A stretch of 64,000 bases of DNA, taken from the NCBI GenBank assembly GCA_024640405.1, contig JAHEFB010000007.1, positions 1-64,000 of the forward strand, read 5' to 3'. This DNA is from Alphaproteobacteria bacterium (GTDB lineage Bacteria; Pseudomonadota; Alphaproteobacteria; Rhizobiales; Aestuariivirgaceae). Every line of letters starts with the position of its first letter. Position 1 is the stretch's first letter. The notes below the pieces were generated by a model. The model was given only the letters and a program-made list of their open reading frames with translations. It ran no database searches and was not told the origin of the DNA. Below are positions 42,703 to 51,944 of this stretch, piece after piece. The translations under genes were made by a program, and so were the position numbers.

Positions 42703-44529
42703 ATGGAAAAACCAGATGGTGCCCCGGCGATCAGGCCATTGTGGCTGGTCCTCGGGGCAGCATCCATTGCGTTTCACCTGTGGCTGATATTTTCCGGCCT
42801 GGTGCCGAACCTGGTGTCGCGGCCGCTGCACATGGCTCTGGCCGTGCCGTGGATCATGCTGGTTGCCGGCAGGGGCCTGGTCGAGACAGCTGTTGGCTGG
42901 TTTCTGGGTCTGGGTGCCATCGCGGTTTGTCTGTGGATCGCACTGAACGAAGCGGCACTGTCGGATCAGTACGGTTCGCTGGCAGGATACGGGCAACTGG
43001 CAGCCAGCATACTGGTCATCACGTGCGTTCTGGAAATGGCCCGCCGGGCCATTGGATGGCCGTTGCCAAGTGTGGCGGCGATAGCCTTGTTGTACGGTGT
43101 GTATGGTGATCAAGTTCCCGGAGAGCTTGGACATCCGGGCCTGCCGATAGAAAGCTTCCTCGGGACACTGGTGATCGCGGAAGGCGGTCTGTGGGGTCAA
43201 CTCACCGGCGTATCGGTTTCCGTCGTCGCGGTGTTCGTGATCTTTGGCGCAGTGCTGAACGCCGGCGAGGCGGGCCAGGGCTTCATGAACCTGGCGCTTG
43301 CCAGCGCGGGGCGGCTCAAGGCGGGCGCGGCCAAGGTCTCGGTGCTGGCTTCGGCACTGTTCGGTTCGATTTCAGGCTCGGCTTCGGCCAATGTTGCATC
43401 CACGGGGTCATTCACGCTGCCGGCCATGCGCAGGCTGGGGTATCCGCCGGCATTCGCAGGTGCGGTTGAGGCGGTTGCCTCCAGCGGCGGACAGATCATG
43501 CCGCCTCTGATGGGCGCCGGCGCCTTTGTGATGGTGGAACTGACCTCGACGCCCTACACGGCCATCATGGCTGCAGCCATCCTGCCGGCGATCCTGTTTT
43601 TTTGTGCCGTGTGGTTTGGTGTGGACGGATTTGCCAACCGGTATGAATTGAAAGGTATGGGTGATGAGGCGCGGATTCCGGCCAAAACACTGGTGATCAC
43701 CGGCGGGTTTTTTCTGGTGCCGTTTGCCGTCCTGATGGAGCGGCTGTTTCATGGCGGTTATACAGCCCAGTACGCCGCCGCGCTGGCCATACTCACCGCG
43801 GCTGTCCTTTTGTTGTTTACCGGTGACGGCATGGCGAAAAGAGCCCTGATTGTTGAGCGGTTCTCAACGGCGATCCAAACCAGTGGCCGTCAGATTGCGC
43901 TGATCGCGTCCATCATTTTATGCGCCAGCATTATCGTTGGCGTGCTTGGCCAGACCGGGTTGGGCGTCAAGATCACGTCGCTGATCGTCGACTTGTCCGG
44001 CGGCTGGCTGCCGGCAGCCCTGCTGTTGACGGCGCTTGCCTGCCTGATCCTCGGCATGGAGGTGCCAACCACAGCAGCGTATGTGATCTGCATCTCGGTA
44101 GCCGGGCCTGCCCTGCAACAACTTGGTGTGCCGCTGCTGGCGGCGCATCTTTTCGTATTCTGGTATGCACTGCTTTCGACCATCACCCCGCCGGTTTGCG
44201 GGACAGTATTCATTGCCGCAGGAATGGCAGGCGCACCCTGGCTCAGGGTTGCTGGCCACGCCATGGCGCTGGGGGTGGGCCTTTATCTGATTCCGCTGGC
44301 AATGGTCGCCGACATTGCGCTGATCGAGCCGTCACAGAAGCTGCTGCCGGCATTGCTGGCATTTGTGCGGATTGCATTTTCTTTGTACCTGATCAGCAAA
44401 GGCCTGATTGTCCGCGACATGCCGGTTGCAGGCAGAGCCGCGCTGTGCGTGGCAGGGTTGGCGATTATGTTTGGCCCGACTCTGCTGGCTGCAAACTGGA
44501 GCGAGGTGAGGTCAAACGATTCGATTTAA
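42703..44529 (+). CDS. TRAP transporter fused permease (DctQ-DctM type)
   Basis: A 608-residue polytopic protein. The first 150 residues hold about four membrane helices corresponding to the small subunit; the rest is the large DctM-like subunit, with FGSISGSASANVASTGSFTLP and VASSGGQIMPPLMGAGAFVM, the re-entrant hairpin motifs that carry sodium and substrate sites. Such fusions normally go with TAXI-type binding proteins, as here. It should import an organic acid with sodium. It ends 2 bases from the convergent TerB-like gene. Confidence 0.92.
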   Translation: MEKPDGAPAIRPLWLVLGAASIAFHLWLIFSGLVPNLVSRPLHMALAVPWIMLVAGRGLVETAVGWFLGLGAIAVCLWIALNEAALSDQYGSLAGYGQLAASILVITCVLEMARRAIGWPLPSVAAIALLYGVYGDQVPGELGHPGLPIESFLGTLVIAEGGLWGQLTGVSVSVVAVFVIFGAVLNAGEAGQGFMNLALASAGRLKAGAAKVSVLASALFGSISGSASANVASTGSFTLPAMRRLGYPPAFAGAVEAVASSGGQIMPPLMGAGAFVMVELTSTPYTAIMAAAILPAILFFCAVWFGVDGFANRYELKGMGDEARIPAKTLVITGGFFLVPFAVLMERLFHGGYTAQYAAALAILTAAVLLLFTGDGMAKRALIVERFSTAIQTSGRQIALIASIILCASIIVGVLGQTGLGVKITSLIVDLSGGWLPAALLLTALACLILGMEVPTTAAYVICISVAGPALQQLGVPLLAAHLFVFWYALLSTITPPVCGTVFIAAGMAGAPWLRVAGHAMALGVGLYLIPLAMVADIALIEPSQKLLPALLAFVRIAFSLYLISKGLIVRDMPVAGRAALCVAGLAIMFGPTLLAANWSEVRSNDSI

Positions 44530-44531
44530 CC

Positions 44532-45029
44532 TCATCTCGCTTCAGCCGTGACCATGGCTTCATTGCGAAGTTGCTCGGCCTCCTGATCCGTGACGGCAAA
44601 TGCATATGAAGCCTTCCGGATCACTTCCAGTTCAGCGTCGCAGAGCCTGGTATCGGAACAGGCGAGGGTCCACATTTTCCGGATCAAGCCTGCTCTGCGT
44701 TCAGGGGTTATGGATGTTGACAGAAACGAAATCAGCCACTGAATCTGATACTGATCCGCCGGACGCCGGGCAAATCGTTGGCTGATAAAATGAATGTCGT
44801 CGCCGCGCAGCTTGATGTCGGGATCATACAGCGGTTTGAGTATTCTGGTTTCGGCCGGGTGGATGCGATTGTCGGCAATAATCAACCACACAATGGCAAT
44901 CAGCGAGGCAAACGCGTTGTCGTTTTCGCGTAATTGCGGATACATGGCATCACGCCGGTACATGGACTCCATGATCTGTCCGATGCGGCGTTTTTTGCTC
45001 AACCGTTTCTGGCTGCCTGAACCTGACAA
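44532..45029 (-). CDS. TerB-like protein
   Basis: A 165-residue, mainly helical protein. The segment AFASLIAIVWLIIADNRIHPAETRIL resembles the first repeat of TerB/DjlA-type domains, where acidic residues in a repeated helix pair bind metal; IRKMWTLACSDTRLCDAELEVI looks like the second. I chose the TTG at 45029 because GAGGGG lies 6 bases upstream and no ATG precedes the domain closely. Role unknown; tellurite-resistance annotation of this family is mostly by homology. It follows the EutA-like gene on the same strand. Confidence 0.6.
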   Translation of the reverse strand: MSGSGSQKRLSKKRRIGQIMESMYRRDAMYPQLRENDNAFASLIAIVWLIIADNRIHPAETRILKPLYDPDIKLRGDDIHFISQRFARRPADQYQIQWLISFLSTSITPERRAGLIRKMWTLACSDTRLCDAELEVIRKASYAFAVTDQEAEQLRNEAMVTAEAR

Positions 45030-45105
45030 TTTATCCCCTCGGCATACCTGCCTGCAGCAAAGTCAAAAGGTGACTGTGCCGTCCGCTTCGCATGTGTCAG
45101 AAATT

Positions 45106-45903
45106 TCAAAGGGCAAACAGTTTTCCAAGCTGCGGAAGTTTGTCGGCAACTCTGGCCAAACGCGCCGCATGCCATGCCATTGCATGGTTGCTGGATGTGA
45201 TCGGAACTCCGGTTTCCCGCTCAATACTGGCAGCCTCTTCGACAAGCCTAACTGACGTACAGGAAACAAAGATAGCATCGACTTTTGATTCTGTCAGTAT
45301 ACGTTTTACACCATTGCGTATCGACGCTGGCGAAATGCTCGCCACAACTGCATCGGACCCCTCATTGAACGAACCGAACACCGGAACCTCGTAGCCACGG
45401 GCGCGAATGTAATCCGCGACAATTCGGTTTACATCTGCCCGATACGGCGTCAGTACGCCAATTCTTTTGGCATTGAGGGCATCAAATGCCGCAAAAGCCG
45501 CAGTAATAGGGGTGGTGCAGGCCACGCCGGGGCGGGCCTCGCGGATGCGCTGGAATACCTTTTCCTCACCGATGGCCATGGACGCGGAGGTGCATCCATA
45601 AGCAACAACATCCATTTTGGCACCAGGCAGAAAGACATCTGCGCAGTCGCGAATGCGTGGTTCCATCGCCCGCAGTGTTTCAGGTGTTATCTGGTCATCG
45701 TTGAAAATGCGGCTCTGATACAACGCCAGACCGGGCAGGTGGGCAAATATCTGCCGCCATTCGTGCTCGATGGTGTAGTCGCTTGCCAGCACAATGAGGC
45801 CGACACGGCCACGGCCCGCAATACCATTGTCGGTCTCAAAGGGCAGGTTTTCAATCAGCTTCATGCTCTGGCTTGAGCTTCCGTTTGCAACCTTCACATC
45901 CAT
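45106..45903 (-). CDS. Asp/Glu racemase-superfamily protein (EutA/maleate isomerase-like)
   Basis: A 265-residue protein of the Asp/Glu racemase, maleate isomerase and arylmalonate decarboxylase fold. Two catalytic Cys are placed as expected: VVAYGCTSASMAIG near residue 106 and AIFVSCTSVRLVEEA near residue 217. EutA of ectoine-utilisation clusters and maleate isomerase share this pattern. AGGAG lies 8 bases before the ATG at 45903; the frame stays open to 46035. It precedes the TerB-like gene and is not next to other ectoine genes, so maleate or another diacid is equally possible. Confidence 0.75.
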   Translation of the reverse strand: MDVKVANGSSSQSMKLIENLPFETDNGIAGRGRVGLIVLASDYTIEHEWRQIFAHLPGLALYQSRIFNDDQITPETLRAMEPRIRDCADVFLPGAKMDVVAYGCTSASMAIGEEKVFQRIREARPGVACTTPITAAFAAFDALNAKRIGVLTPYRADVNRIVADYIRARGYEVPVFGSFNEGSDAVVASISPASIRNGVKRILTESKVDAIFVSCTSVRLVEEAASIERETGVPITSSNHAMAWHAARLARVADKLPQLGKLFAL

Positions 45904-46073
45904 GACATCAACTCCTGACCCAATGGCCTTGAGATTACCATATACCGGCACACAATCCATCATAGGGGAAAAATTGAGCTGGTGCTGCGCCCAACCGCCG
46001 CTTGAAATTGCAGGCCAACCCATGCCAATACACACCGGACAAACAATTTATCCAATTTCAGGAGTTTGAGCCC

Positions 46074-47324
46074 ATGGCCTATTCGGCCGTTCAGCCACGC
46101 CGCAAGTCTGTTGGTGTGAAGGTTGGCGAGAAGATTCAGATCGGCGGCGGCGCGCCGGTTGTGGTGCAATCCATGACCAATACCGATACCGCAGACATAG
46201 AAGGCACCGCACAGCAGGTGGCCGCACTTGCCCGGGCAGGGTCCGAACTGGTGCGCATCACCGTGGACAAAGAAGACGCCGCCAAAGCGGTGCCGCACAT
46301 TCGCGACCGTCTGGACCAGATGGGTGTAGACACCCCGCTGATCGGTGATTTCCACTATATCGGCCACACCCTGCTGCGCGATCACCCGGCCTGTGCCGAG
46401 GCACTGGGCAAATATCGCATCAATCCCGGTAATGTCGGTTTCAAGGAAAAGCAGGACCGCAATTACTCGATGATGATTGAGCGTGCCATCGAGTTCAACA
46501 AACCGGTTCGCATCGGGGTGAACTGGGGGTCGCTGGATCAGGCCATGCTGGCGAAATACATGGACGAAAACGCCAAGCTGGCAGAACCTCGCGATGTGCG
46601 CCTTGTGATGCATGACACGATGGTTGAATCCGGCCTGCAGTCGGCCGCACGGGCTGAGGAAATCGGTTTGCCGCGCGACAAGATCGTTATTTCGGTCAAG
46701 GTGTCGGAAGTACAGGACCTGATCGCCTGTTATCGCCAGATTTCAGCCCGCAGTGATTATGCGCTGCATCTGGGGCTTACCGAGGCCGGCATGGGATCGA
46801 AAGGCATTGTGGCATCGGCTGCCGGACTTGGTGTGTTGCTGCAGGAAGGTGTCGGCGACACCATACGCATATCGTTGACGCCCGATCCCGGCGGCGACCG
46901 TTCCAAGGAAGTTATCGTGGCGCAGGAAATCCTGCAGACCATGGGCATTCGCAATTTCACGCCAATGGTTATTGCCTGTCCGGGCTGCGGTCGTACCACG
47001 TCGACCGTATTCCAGCATCTGGCCCAGGACATTCAGCGCTACCTGCGTGCCCAGCAGCCGGAATGGAAGAAAGCCTATCCGGGCTTTGAAGAGCTTCAGG
47101 TCGCTGTGATGGGCTGCATCGTCAACGGGCCGGGCGAATCCAAGCACGCCCACATCGGCATTTCCCTGCCTGGTACCGGTGAAGTGCCGGCAGCGCCGGT
47201 GTTCATTGACGGCAAAAAGGTAAAAACCCTGCGTGGCGACGATATCGGCGATCAGTTCAAGCAGATCGTTGATGATTATGTGGTCAGCAAGTGGGGCGGG
47301 AGTGCCAATCAGGCGGCAGAGTGA
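46074..47324 (+). CDS. ispG: 4-hydroxy-3-methylbut-2-enyl diphosphate synthase
   Basis: A 416-residue IspG (GcpE), the Fe-S enzyme that reduces MEcPP to HMBPP in the MEP isoprenoid pathway. The 4Fe-4S site is CPGCGRTTS and [10 protein letters not shown] with its Glu ligand; [14 protein letters not shown] and RINPGNVG are family marks. AGGAG at 46060-46064 fixes the ATG at 46074. The alphaproteobacterial form with an insertion and full length is kept. It lies 600 bases from ispA, which acts later in isoprenoid synthesis but is on the other strand. Confidence 0.97.
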   Translation: MAYSAVQPRRKSVGVKVGEKIQIGGGAPVVVQSMTNTDTADIEGTAQQVAALARAGSELVRITVDKEDAAKAVPHIRDRLDQMGVDTPLIGDFHYIGHTLLRDHPACAEALGKYRINPGNVGFKEKQDRNYSMMIERAIEFNKPVRIGVNWGSLDQAMLAKYMDENAKLAEPRDVRLVMHDTMVESGLQSAARAEEIGLPRDKIVISVKVSEVQDLIACYRQISARSDYALHLGLTEAGMGSKGIVASAAGLGVLLQEGVGDTIRISLTPDPGGDRSKEVIVAQEILQTMGIRNFTPMVIACPGCGRTTSTVFQHLAQDIQRYLRAQQPEWKKAYPGFEELQVAVMGCIVNGPGESKHAHIGISLPGTGEVPAAPVFIDGKKVKTLRGDDIGDQFKQIVDDYVVSKWGGSANQAAE

Positions 47325-47396
47325 TGCCCTCTGTCGAGATGTGATTTTGGTTCATATGTGCTGCCCCCCCGATTTCCGACCCCCAAATGCGTTGAA

Positions 47397-47436
47397 CGGG
47401 ATGAGTGCGAAGCCATTGTTCGCTTTACTCACCCCG
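47397..47436 (+). terminator. Possible terminator hairpin after ispG
   Basis: CGGG, TGAGT and GCGAA (47397-47411) can pair with TTCGC, ACTCA and CCCG (47419-47436) with small bulges around a seven-base loop. There is no T-run after it, so termination efficiency is doubtful. It is the only structure between ispG and the convergent small gene. Confidence 0.35.
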
Positions 47437-47490
47437 CTCTAGCTCCAGCCGTCCCGGAACTATTCGACGTTAGAATTTAAGTGCGGTGCC

Positions 47491-47697
47491 TTAGTAGGCG
47501 CCGTATTCGCGCAGGCATGCCCGATATTTTGCCCAAAGGTAATCTTTGCGATCCAGGTCGTGTGCGCCCAGTGCACGAGCCTTGTAATAGTGGCAATACT
47601 GGTAGGCGTAACTCTTGTTGCCACCTGCATTTGCATTTTGTGTGCCAACTGCGGCGAAGGCGGATGCGACGACTGCTGCGATGAGGAGGGACTTCAT
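47491..47697 (-). CDS. Small exported protein, Tyr-rich
   Basis: A 68-residue protein. Residues 1-24 are a Sec signal peptide (MKSLLIAAVVASAFAAVGTQ then NANA). The mature part of about 44 residues has two Cys (YQYCHYYKARAL and KYRACLREYGAY) and many Tyr and Arg, suggesting one disulfide. GAAGGA lies 8 bases before the ATG. No family recognised. The gene is monocistronic. Confidence 0.7.
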   Translation of the reverse strand: MKSLLIAAVVASAFAAVGTQNANAGGNKSYAYQYCHYYKARALGAHDLDRKDYLWAKYRACLREYGAY

Positions 47698-47918
47698 TGG
47701 TCTGTTCCTTCGGTTTTGTTCTTTTGTTCCTTTGCGGGCCTGATGTGCCCTCTCGATGACAGTGACAATCGCACAGGCGCCCTCGCGGCGATGTGCAGAA
47801 TCACACATGGCGAATTTTCAGATCAATAAAGGCACCTGGAGGGATCACGCGACACGGGTTCAGTTGAACTCGTTTTCATTTAACTAATTGAAATAACTCA
47901 TATTAATGAGTTTTGACG

Positions 47919-48806
47919 CTAGTTCTTGCGCTCGACGATAAATCGGGCGGCTTCGCGCAGGGTTGTGGCCTTGTCGCCATACGATGTCAGCGCATCGCAG
48001 GCTTCATCGGCCAGTGCGCTGGCTTTTTGCCTGGCGCCGTCGAGGCCAAACAGGTCGATAAAGGTTGCCTTGCCGGCATCTGCGTCTTTCTGGGTCGCCT
48101 TGCCGAGCTGCTCGGGAGAGCTTTCGACATCGAGAATGTCGTCGGCAATCTGAAAAGCCAGGCCAACCTTGTCGGCGTAGGTGCGCATGGCGGCTCTGTC
48201 ATCGGTACCGGCCTGGGCCAGAATGGCGCCGCCCTCTAGCGAAAACCGGAACAATGCACCGGTTTTCAGGCTTTGAATGGCGATGATCTCGTCCAGATCA
48301 TGGGATTGCTTCTGTTCTGCCGCAAGATCGAGCATCTGGCCACCGACCATGCCGTTGTGGCCGGCCGCCCGCGCCAGCTGCAAAGCCAGGTCCGCGCGCA
48401 CCGCGCCATCGGCATGGGTGGCCGGGTCAGCCACAATCTCAAAGGCCACCGTCAACAGGCCGTCACCGGCCAGTATTGCGGTTGCCTCGTCAAAGGCGAT
48501 GTGACAGGTGGGCTTGCCGCGGCGCAACTCATCGTCGTCCATGGCCGGCAGGTCATCGTGTACCAGCGAGTAGCAGTGTATGCATTCAAGTGCTGCACCC
48601 ACCCGCAGCGCCTGGCGATGATCAGCGCCCAGTATGCGAGCGCTTTCGGAGACGAAAAACGGCCGCAGGCGCTTGCCCTGTGCCAGTGCGGAATAGCGCA
48701 TGGCCTCTGTAACGCGCGGCGCAAGCGAGGTGTTCAACGCCAGAAGTTCGTCCAGCAGGGCCTCAATCTCACTGGCAGTTTGTTTTAGTGCAGCCTGAAA
48801 TGTCAT
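47919..48806 (-). CDS. ispA: Polyprenyl synthetase, farnesyl diphosphate synthase type
   Basis: A 295-residue trans-prenyltransferase. The first Asp-rich motif is HDDLPAMDDDELRRGKPT, with the two-residue insertion typical of bacterial short-chain FPP/GPP synthases; the second is FQIADDILDVE. It condenses IPP with DMAPP and GPP to give FPP for quinones, hopanoids and undecaprenyl lipid. I start at the ATG at 48806; no strong ribosome site is seen and the frame is open to 48881. Divergent from mtgA. Confidence 0.93.
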   Translation of the reverse strand: MTFQAALKQTASEIEALLDELLALNTSLAPRVTEAMRYSALAQGKRLRPFFVSESARILGADHRQALRVGAALECIHCYSLVHDDLPAMDDDELRRGKPTCHIAFDEATAILAGDGLLTVAFEIVADPATHADGAVRADLALQLARAAGHNGMVGGQMLDLAAEQKQSHDLDEIIAIQSLKTGALFRFSLEGGAILAQAGTDDRAAMRTYADKVGLAFQIADDILDVESSPEQLGKATQKDADAGKATFIDLFGLDGARQKASALADEACDALTSYGDKATTLREAARFIVERKN

Positions 48807-48920
48807 ATGGCTTCGCACGCTCCTGTCATAAAGCCGGTTTCGTATCACGCCCGGCTGGGGTAATGATCTTGTTACCGCCATCTTCTAGTTCCGGCGGCAA
48901 CAGAGCGCAACCGGCAAGCG

Positions 48921-49625
48921 ATGGCATCGATCAGAAAATTGCGAAAACGTTTAGGGCTGCGCTATGTGCTGTACCTGCTGCTGGGCCTGCTTGTGCTGCC
49001 CTACTTTCTGACACTTGTTTACACCGTGGTGCCGCCGCCGGTGACGACCATGATGTTGTGGAAGGCAGCGGAAGGCAACGCAATCGATTATCGCTGGCGC
49101 CCGCTGGCCCAGACGTCGCAGAATCTGGTGCGTTCGGTGGTCACGGCCGAAGATGCCCGTATCTGCGAGCACGCAGGGATTGACTGGGAGGCGTTTCAGG
49201 CAGTTGCCCGGGAAGCCCTGGAGAACGATGGTGGCCCCACTCGCGGCGGGTCAACGATAACCCAGCAGGTTGCAAAGAACCTGTTCCTGTGGCCGTCGCG
49301 GTCCTACGTCCGAAAGGCGCTGGAACTACCGCTTGCCATGTGGATAGATCTGATATGGTCCAAGCGCCGGGTGGTCGAGGTTTACATCAACACTGCTGAA
49401 TGGGCTCCAGGCGTTTATGGCGCGGAAGCCGCCGCCCAGCATCATTTCGGAAAATCCGGCAAGGCGCTGACCAAAATCCAGGCCGCGCGCCTGGCAGCGG
49501 CGCTGCCAAATCCGGCGGTACGCAATGCCGGCAAGCCGGGTCCGAAAGTTCGCGCCAAGGCGAAGACAATCCGAAAACGGGTGAACGCGACGGTACGGTA
49601 TCTTGATTGCCTCAAACTGGAATGA
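48921..49625 (+). CDS. mtgA: Monofunctional biosynthetic peptidoglycan transglycosylase
   Basis: A 234-residue GT51 glycosyltransferase. Residues 15-38 are the signal anchor. The catalytic motif is VVTAEDARICEHAGIDW (Glu in AED), and the second conserved motif is RGGSTITQQVAKNLFLWPSRS. It polymerises lipid II into glycan strands in the periplasm without a transpeptidase domain. Closeness to ispA and rpmF is the usual Rhizobiales context by memory, although here three unrelated genes separate it from rpmF. Confidence 0.95.
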   Translation: MASIRKLRKRLGLRYVLYLLLGLLVLPYFLTLVYTVVPPPVTTMMLWKAAEGNAIDYRWRPLAQTSQNLVRSVVTAEDARICEHAGIDWEAFQAVAREALENDGGPTRGGSTITQQVAKNLFLWPSRSYVRKALELPLAMWIDLIWSKRRVVEVYINTAEWAPGVYGAEAAAQHHFGKSGKALTKIQAARLAAALPNPAVRNAGKPGPKVRAKAKTIRKRVNATVRYLDCLKLE

Positions 49626-49877
49626 AGAGTGTGGCCGCGCCCGCGTCCAGTTGTCGCTTGCGGCGCCGAGGCTTTGTCAGTTAAGCATCTACTCACCAAC
49701 AAGGGCGCAAATCTCACGTTGGCGTGCAATGTCTGACATTGTAGCCATCACGATGGTTTCCTTCTCTCATCAGGTCTGTCGATGTTTGCCATTGCCACAG
49801 GTGTTTGATGGCTTGGTTGTCTGATACCGCCGGTGGCAATAAGCCCCGTAACCGGGCACCGGCCGGGGAAATTTGTT

Positions 49878-50651
49878 ATGAAACGCATACTTGCCTGTAT
49901 CGACGAGTCTTCCTACGCCACCAGCGTTTGCCAATTGACCGCATGGGCGGCGGCGCGTCTGTCTGCCAGCGTCGAGGTCTTGCATGTTGTGCCGCGCGGC
50001 GAAATCGGCCCGGAAGGCGATACTGCCATCGAAAAGGACCAGACACTGTTTGAGAAGGCTGAAAGTTTGCTGGTCGCCGGCGGTGTATCGGAAATTACTC
50101 GCCAGCACAGTAGTGGCAGAATTGTCGGAACCATCGTCGAACGCGAAGCGGATGCCGACCTGGTGGTTATCGGCAAGCGCGGTGCGACCAGCGAGTTTGC
50201 AACCGAGTATATCGGCTCGAGGATCGAACGAGTGGTTCGCGCAAGCGCAAAACCGGTATTGATTGCGTCCCGTAAAATACAACCGCCGGGGATGCTGGTT
50301 GTGGCGCTGGATGGCAGTTCTGCCGCGCTGAAGGCGCTGGACTTCGTGATTTCATCCCCGCTGTTCACCGGCATGCAACTGCACCTGGTCGCTGCCGGGC
50401 CCAAGGGCACGGCTGACAAGTCATGGTTTGTGAAGGCCTATTCGAAAGTCGCCGACCGGTCACCGTCGTGCATCATCCATATTGCTGATGGCCTGCCGCA
50501 AGAGGTGCTCGGCAACTACATGTCCGCGCGTCGCGATGCTGTTCTTGTCATGGGCGCCTATGGTCATTCGGTGCTGAAAACGCTGATTTTCGGCAGCACC
50601 ACAACGGAAATGCTTCGCACGGTTCGCGCGCCGGTCGTGCTGGTCCGCTGA
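49878..50651 (+). CDS. Tandem universal stress protein
   Basis: A 257-residue protein of two UspA domains. The first (1-135) has RILACIDESSYA and GKRGATSEFATEYIGSRIERV; the second (140-257) has LVVALDGSSAALKALDF and GAYGHSVLKTLIFGSTTTEML, the G-2x-G-9x-G-S/T ATP-binding motif being complete only in the second. Such tandem proteins respond to redox or starvation stress. GGGGAA lies 8 bases before the ATG at 49878. It stands alone between mtgA and the FAD gene. Confidence 0.9.
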   Translation: MKRILACIDESSYATSVCQLTAWAAARLSASVEVLHVVPRGEIGPEGDTAIEKDQTLFEKAESLLVAGGVSEITRQHSSGRIVGTIVEREADADLVVIGKRGATSEFATEYIGSRIERVVRASAKPVLIASRKIQPPGMLVVALDGSSAALKALDFVISSPLFTGMQLHLVAAGPKGTADKSWFVKAYSKVADRSPSCIIHIADGLPQEVLGNYMSARRDAVLVMGAYGHSVLKTLIFGSTTTEMLRTVRAPVVLVR

Positions 50652-50729
50652 AGGCCTGAATTGTTGCTTGCTTATGGCAGCAGAAATTCAGCATTATCCC
50701 GGTGAATGCATGTCAGGGGAGGCAGTTTA

Positions 50730-51944
50730 ATGAGCCAGGCTTTGGAAGCCCCGAAAAATTCCAGTTATGACGTCGTGCTTGTTGGTGGAGCCATGTATGG
50801 CTCTTCTGTTTCCTGGTGGCTGGCCGACAATCCAGATTTTGACGGGTCGATCCTGGTGGTCGAGCGCGACCCTACCTATGAATTCTGCTCCACCTCGCAC
50901 ACCAACAGCTGTATCCGCCAGCAATTCTCCAACGAGATCAATGTGCGGGTGTCGCAGTTCGGCGCCGAGTTCGTGAAGAATTTCCGTGAATATATGGGCA
51001 ATGATCCGCGGGTGCCGCAGCCACTGATCCACAGCTACGGGTATATGTACTTGGCGGACAATGAGGAATTTGCGGGCATCTTGAAGGAGAACCAGAAAAT
51101 TCAGGCCGCCTGCGGGGCCGGCACCAAACACATGAGCAAGGATGAGATTGCGGCCGCCTACCCGTTTTACAATCTCGACGGTATTGTCGGCGCGAACCAC
51201 AACCTGGTCGATGAGGGGTATTTCGACGGCGCGACGCTGTTTGACTGGTGGAAACGTTCAGGCCGTGAAAAAGGGGTTGAGTTCATTGCCAACGAAGTTG
51301 TCGGCATGACAAGAAATGCCACCGGTACACAGGTTGAAAGTGTCACCCTGAAGTCCGGCGAAATTGTTGCATGCGGTACCGTGGTCAACACATCCGGTCC
51401 GCGGGCCGTTCTCACCGCCCGTATGGCGGGCATAGAAATTCCGGTTGAACCGCGCAAGCGTTATACGTTTGTTTTCTCCGCTGAAAAACCGCTCGACCGG
51501 GACCTGCCATTGACCATTGATCCAAGTGGTGTCCACATGCGTTCAGACGGGCAGTATTATCTGGGCGGGTGTCCGCCCGATGATGACCCGGCAGTGGATT
51601 ATGACGATTTCGTTGAAGATCACTCCATCTGGGAAGACAAGGCCTGGCCTGCGATCGCCAATCGCATTCCACAGTTTGAAGCGATCAAGCTGATCAACTC
51701 ATGGCCCGGACATTACGCATTCAATACGCTCGACCAGAACGCCATTCTCGGGCGCCACACCAAAGTTGAAAACTTCATATTCGTGAACGGGTTTTCCGGT
51801 CACGGCTTTCAGCAGTCGCCTGCCATGGGCCGGGGGATATCGGAGTTGATAATCTATGGCGAGTACCGGTCGCTTGATCTGACGCCTTTCAACTACGGCC
51901 GGATAGAGCGCAACGAAGCATTTGTGGAAAAGGCCGTCATATGA
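50730..51944 (+). CDS. FAD-dependent oxidoreductase (DAO family)
   Basis: A 404-residue flavoprotein. The FAD motif is VVLVGGAMYGSSVSWWLAD near residue 20, with Ala and Met where the dinucleotide motif usually has a second Gly pair. The substrate domain includes CSTSHTNSCIRQQFSNEINV and the C-terminal FAD loop FIFVNGFSGHGFQQSPAMGRG. By form it is near FOXRED1 and sarcosine or dimethylglycine dehydrogenase-type proteins. GGGGAGG stands 7 bases before the ATG. Its stop overlaps the HpaI-type aldolase start (ATGA), so the two act together. Substrate unknown. Confidence 0.87.
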   Translation: MSQALEAPKNSSYDVVLVGGAMYGSSVSWWLADNPDFDGSILVVERDPTYEFCSTSHTNSCIRQQFSNEINVRVSQFGAEFVKNFREYMGNDPRVPQPLIHSYGYMYLADNEEFAGILKENQKIQAACGAGTKHMSKDEIAAAYPFYNLDGIVGANHNLVDEGYFDGATLFDWWKRSGREKGVEFIANEVVGMTRNATGTQVESVTLKSGEIVACGTVVNTSGPRAVLTARMAGIEIPVEPRKRYTFVFSAEKPLDRDLPLTIDPSGVHMRSDGQYYLGGCPPDDDPAVDYDDFVEDHSIWEDKAWPAIANRIPQFEAIKLINSWPGHYAFNTLDQNAILGRHTKVENFIFVNGFSGHGFQQSPAMGRGISELIIYGEYRSLDLTPFNYGRIERNEAFVEKAVI

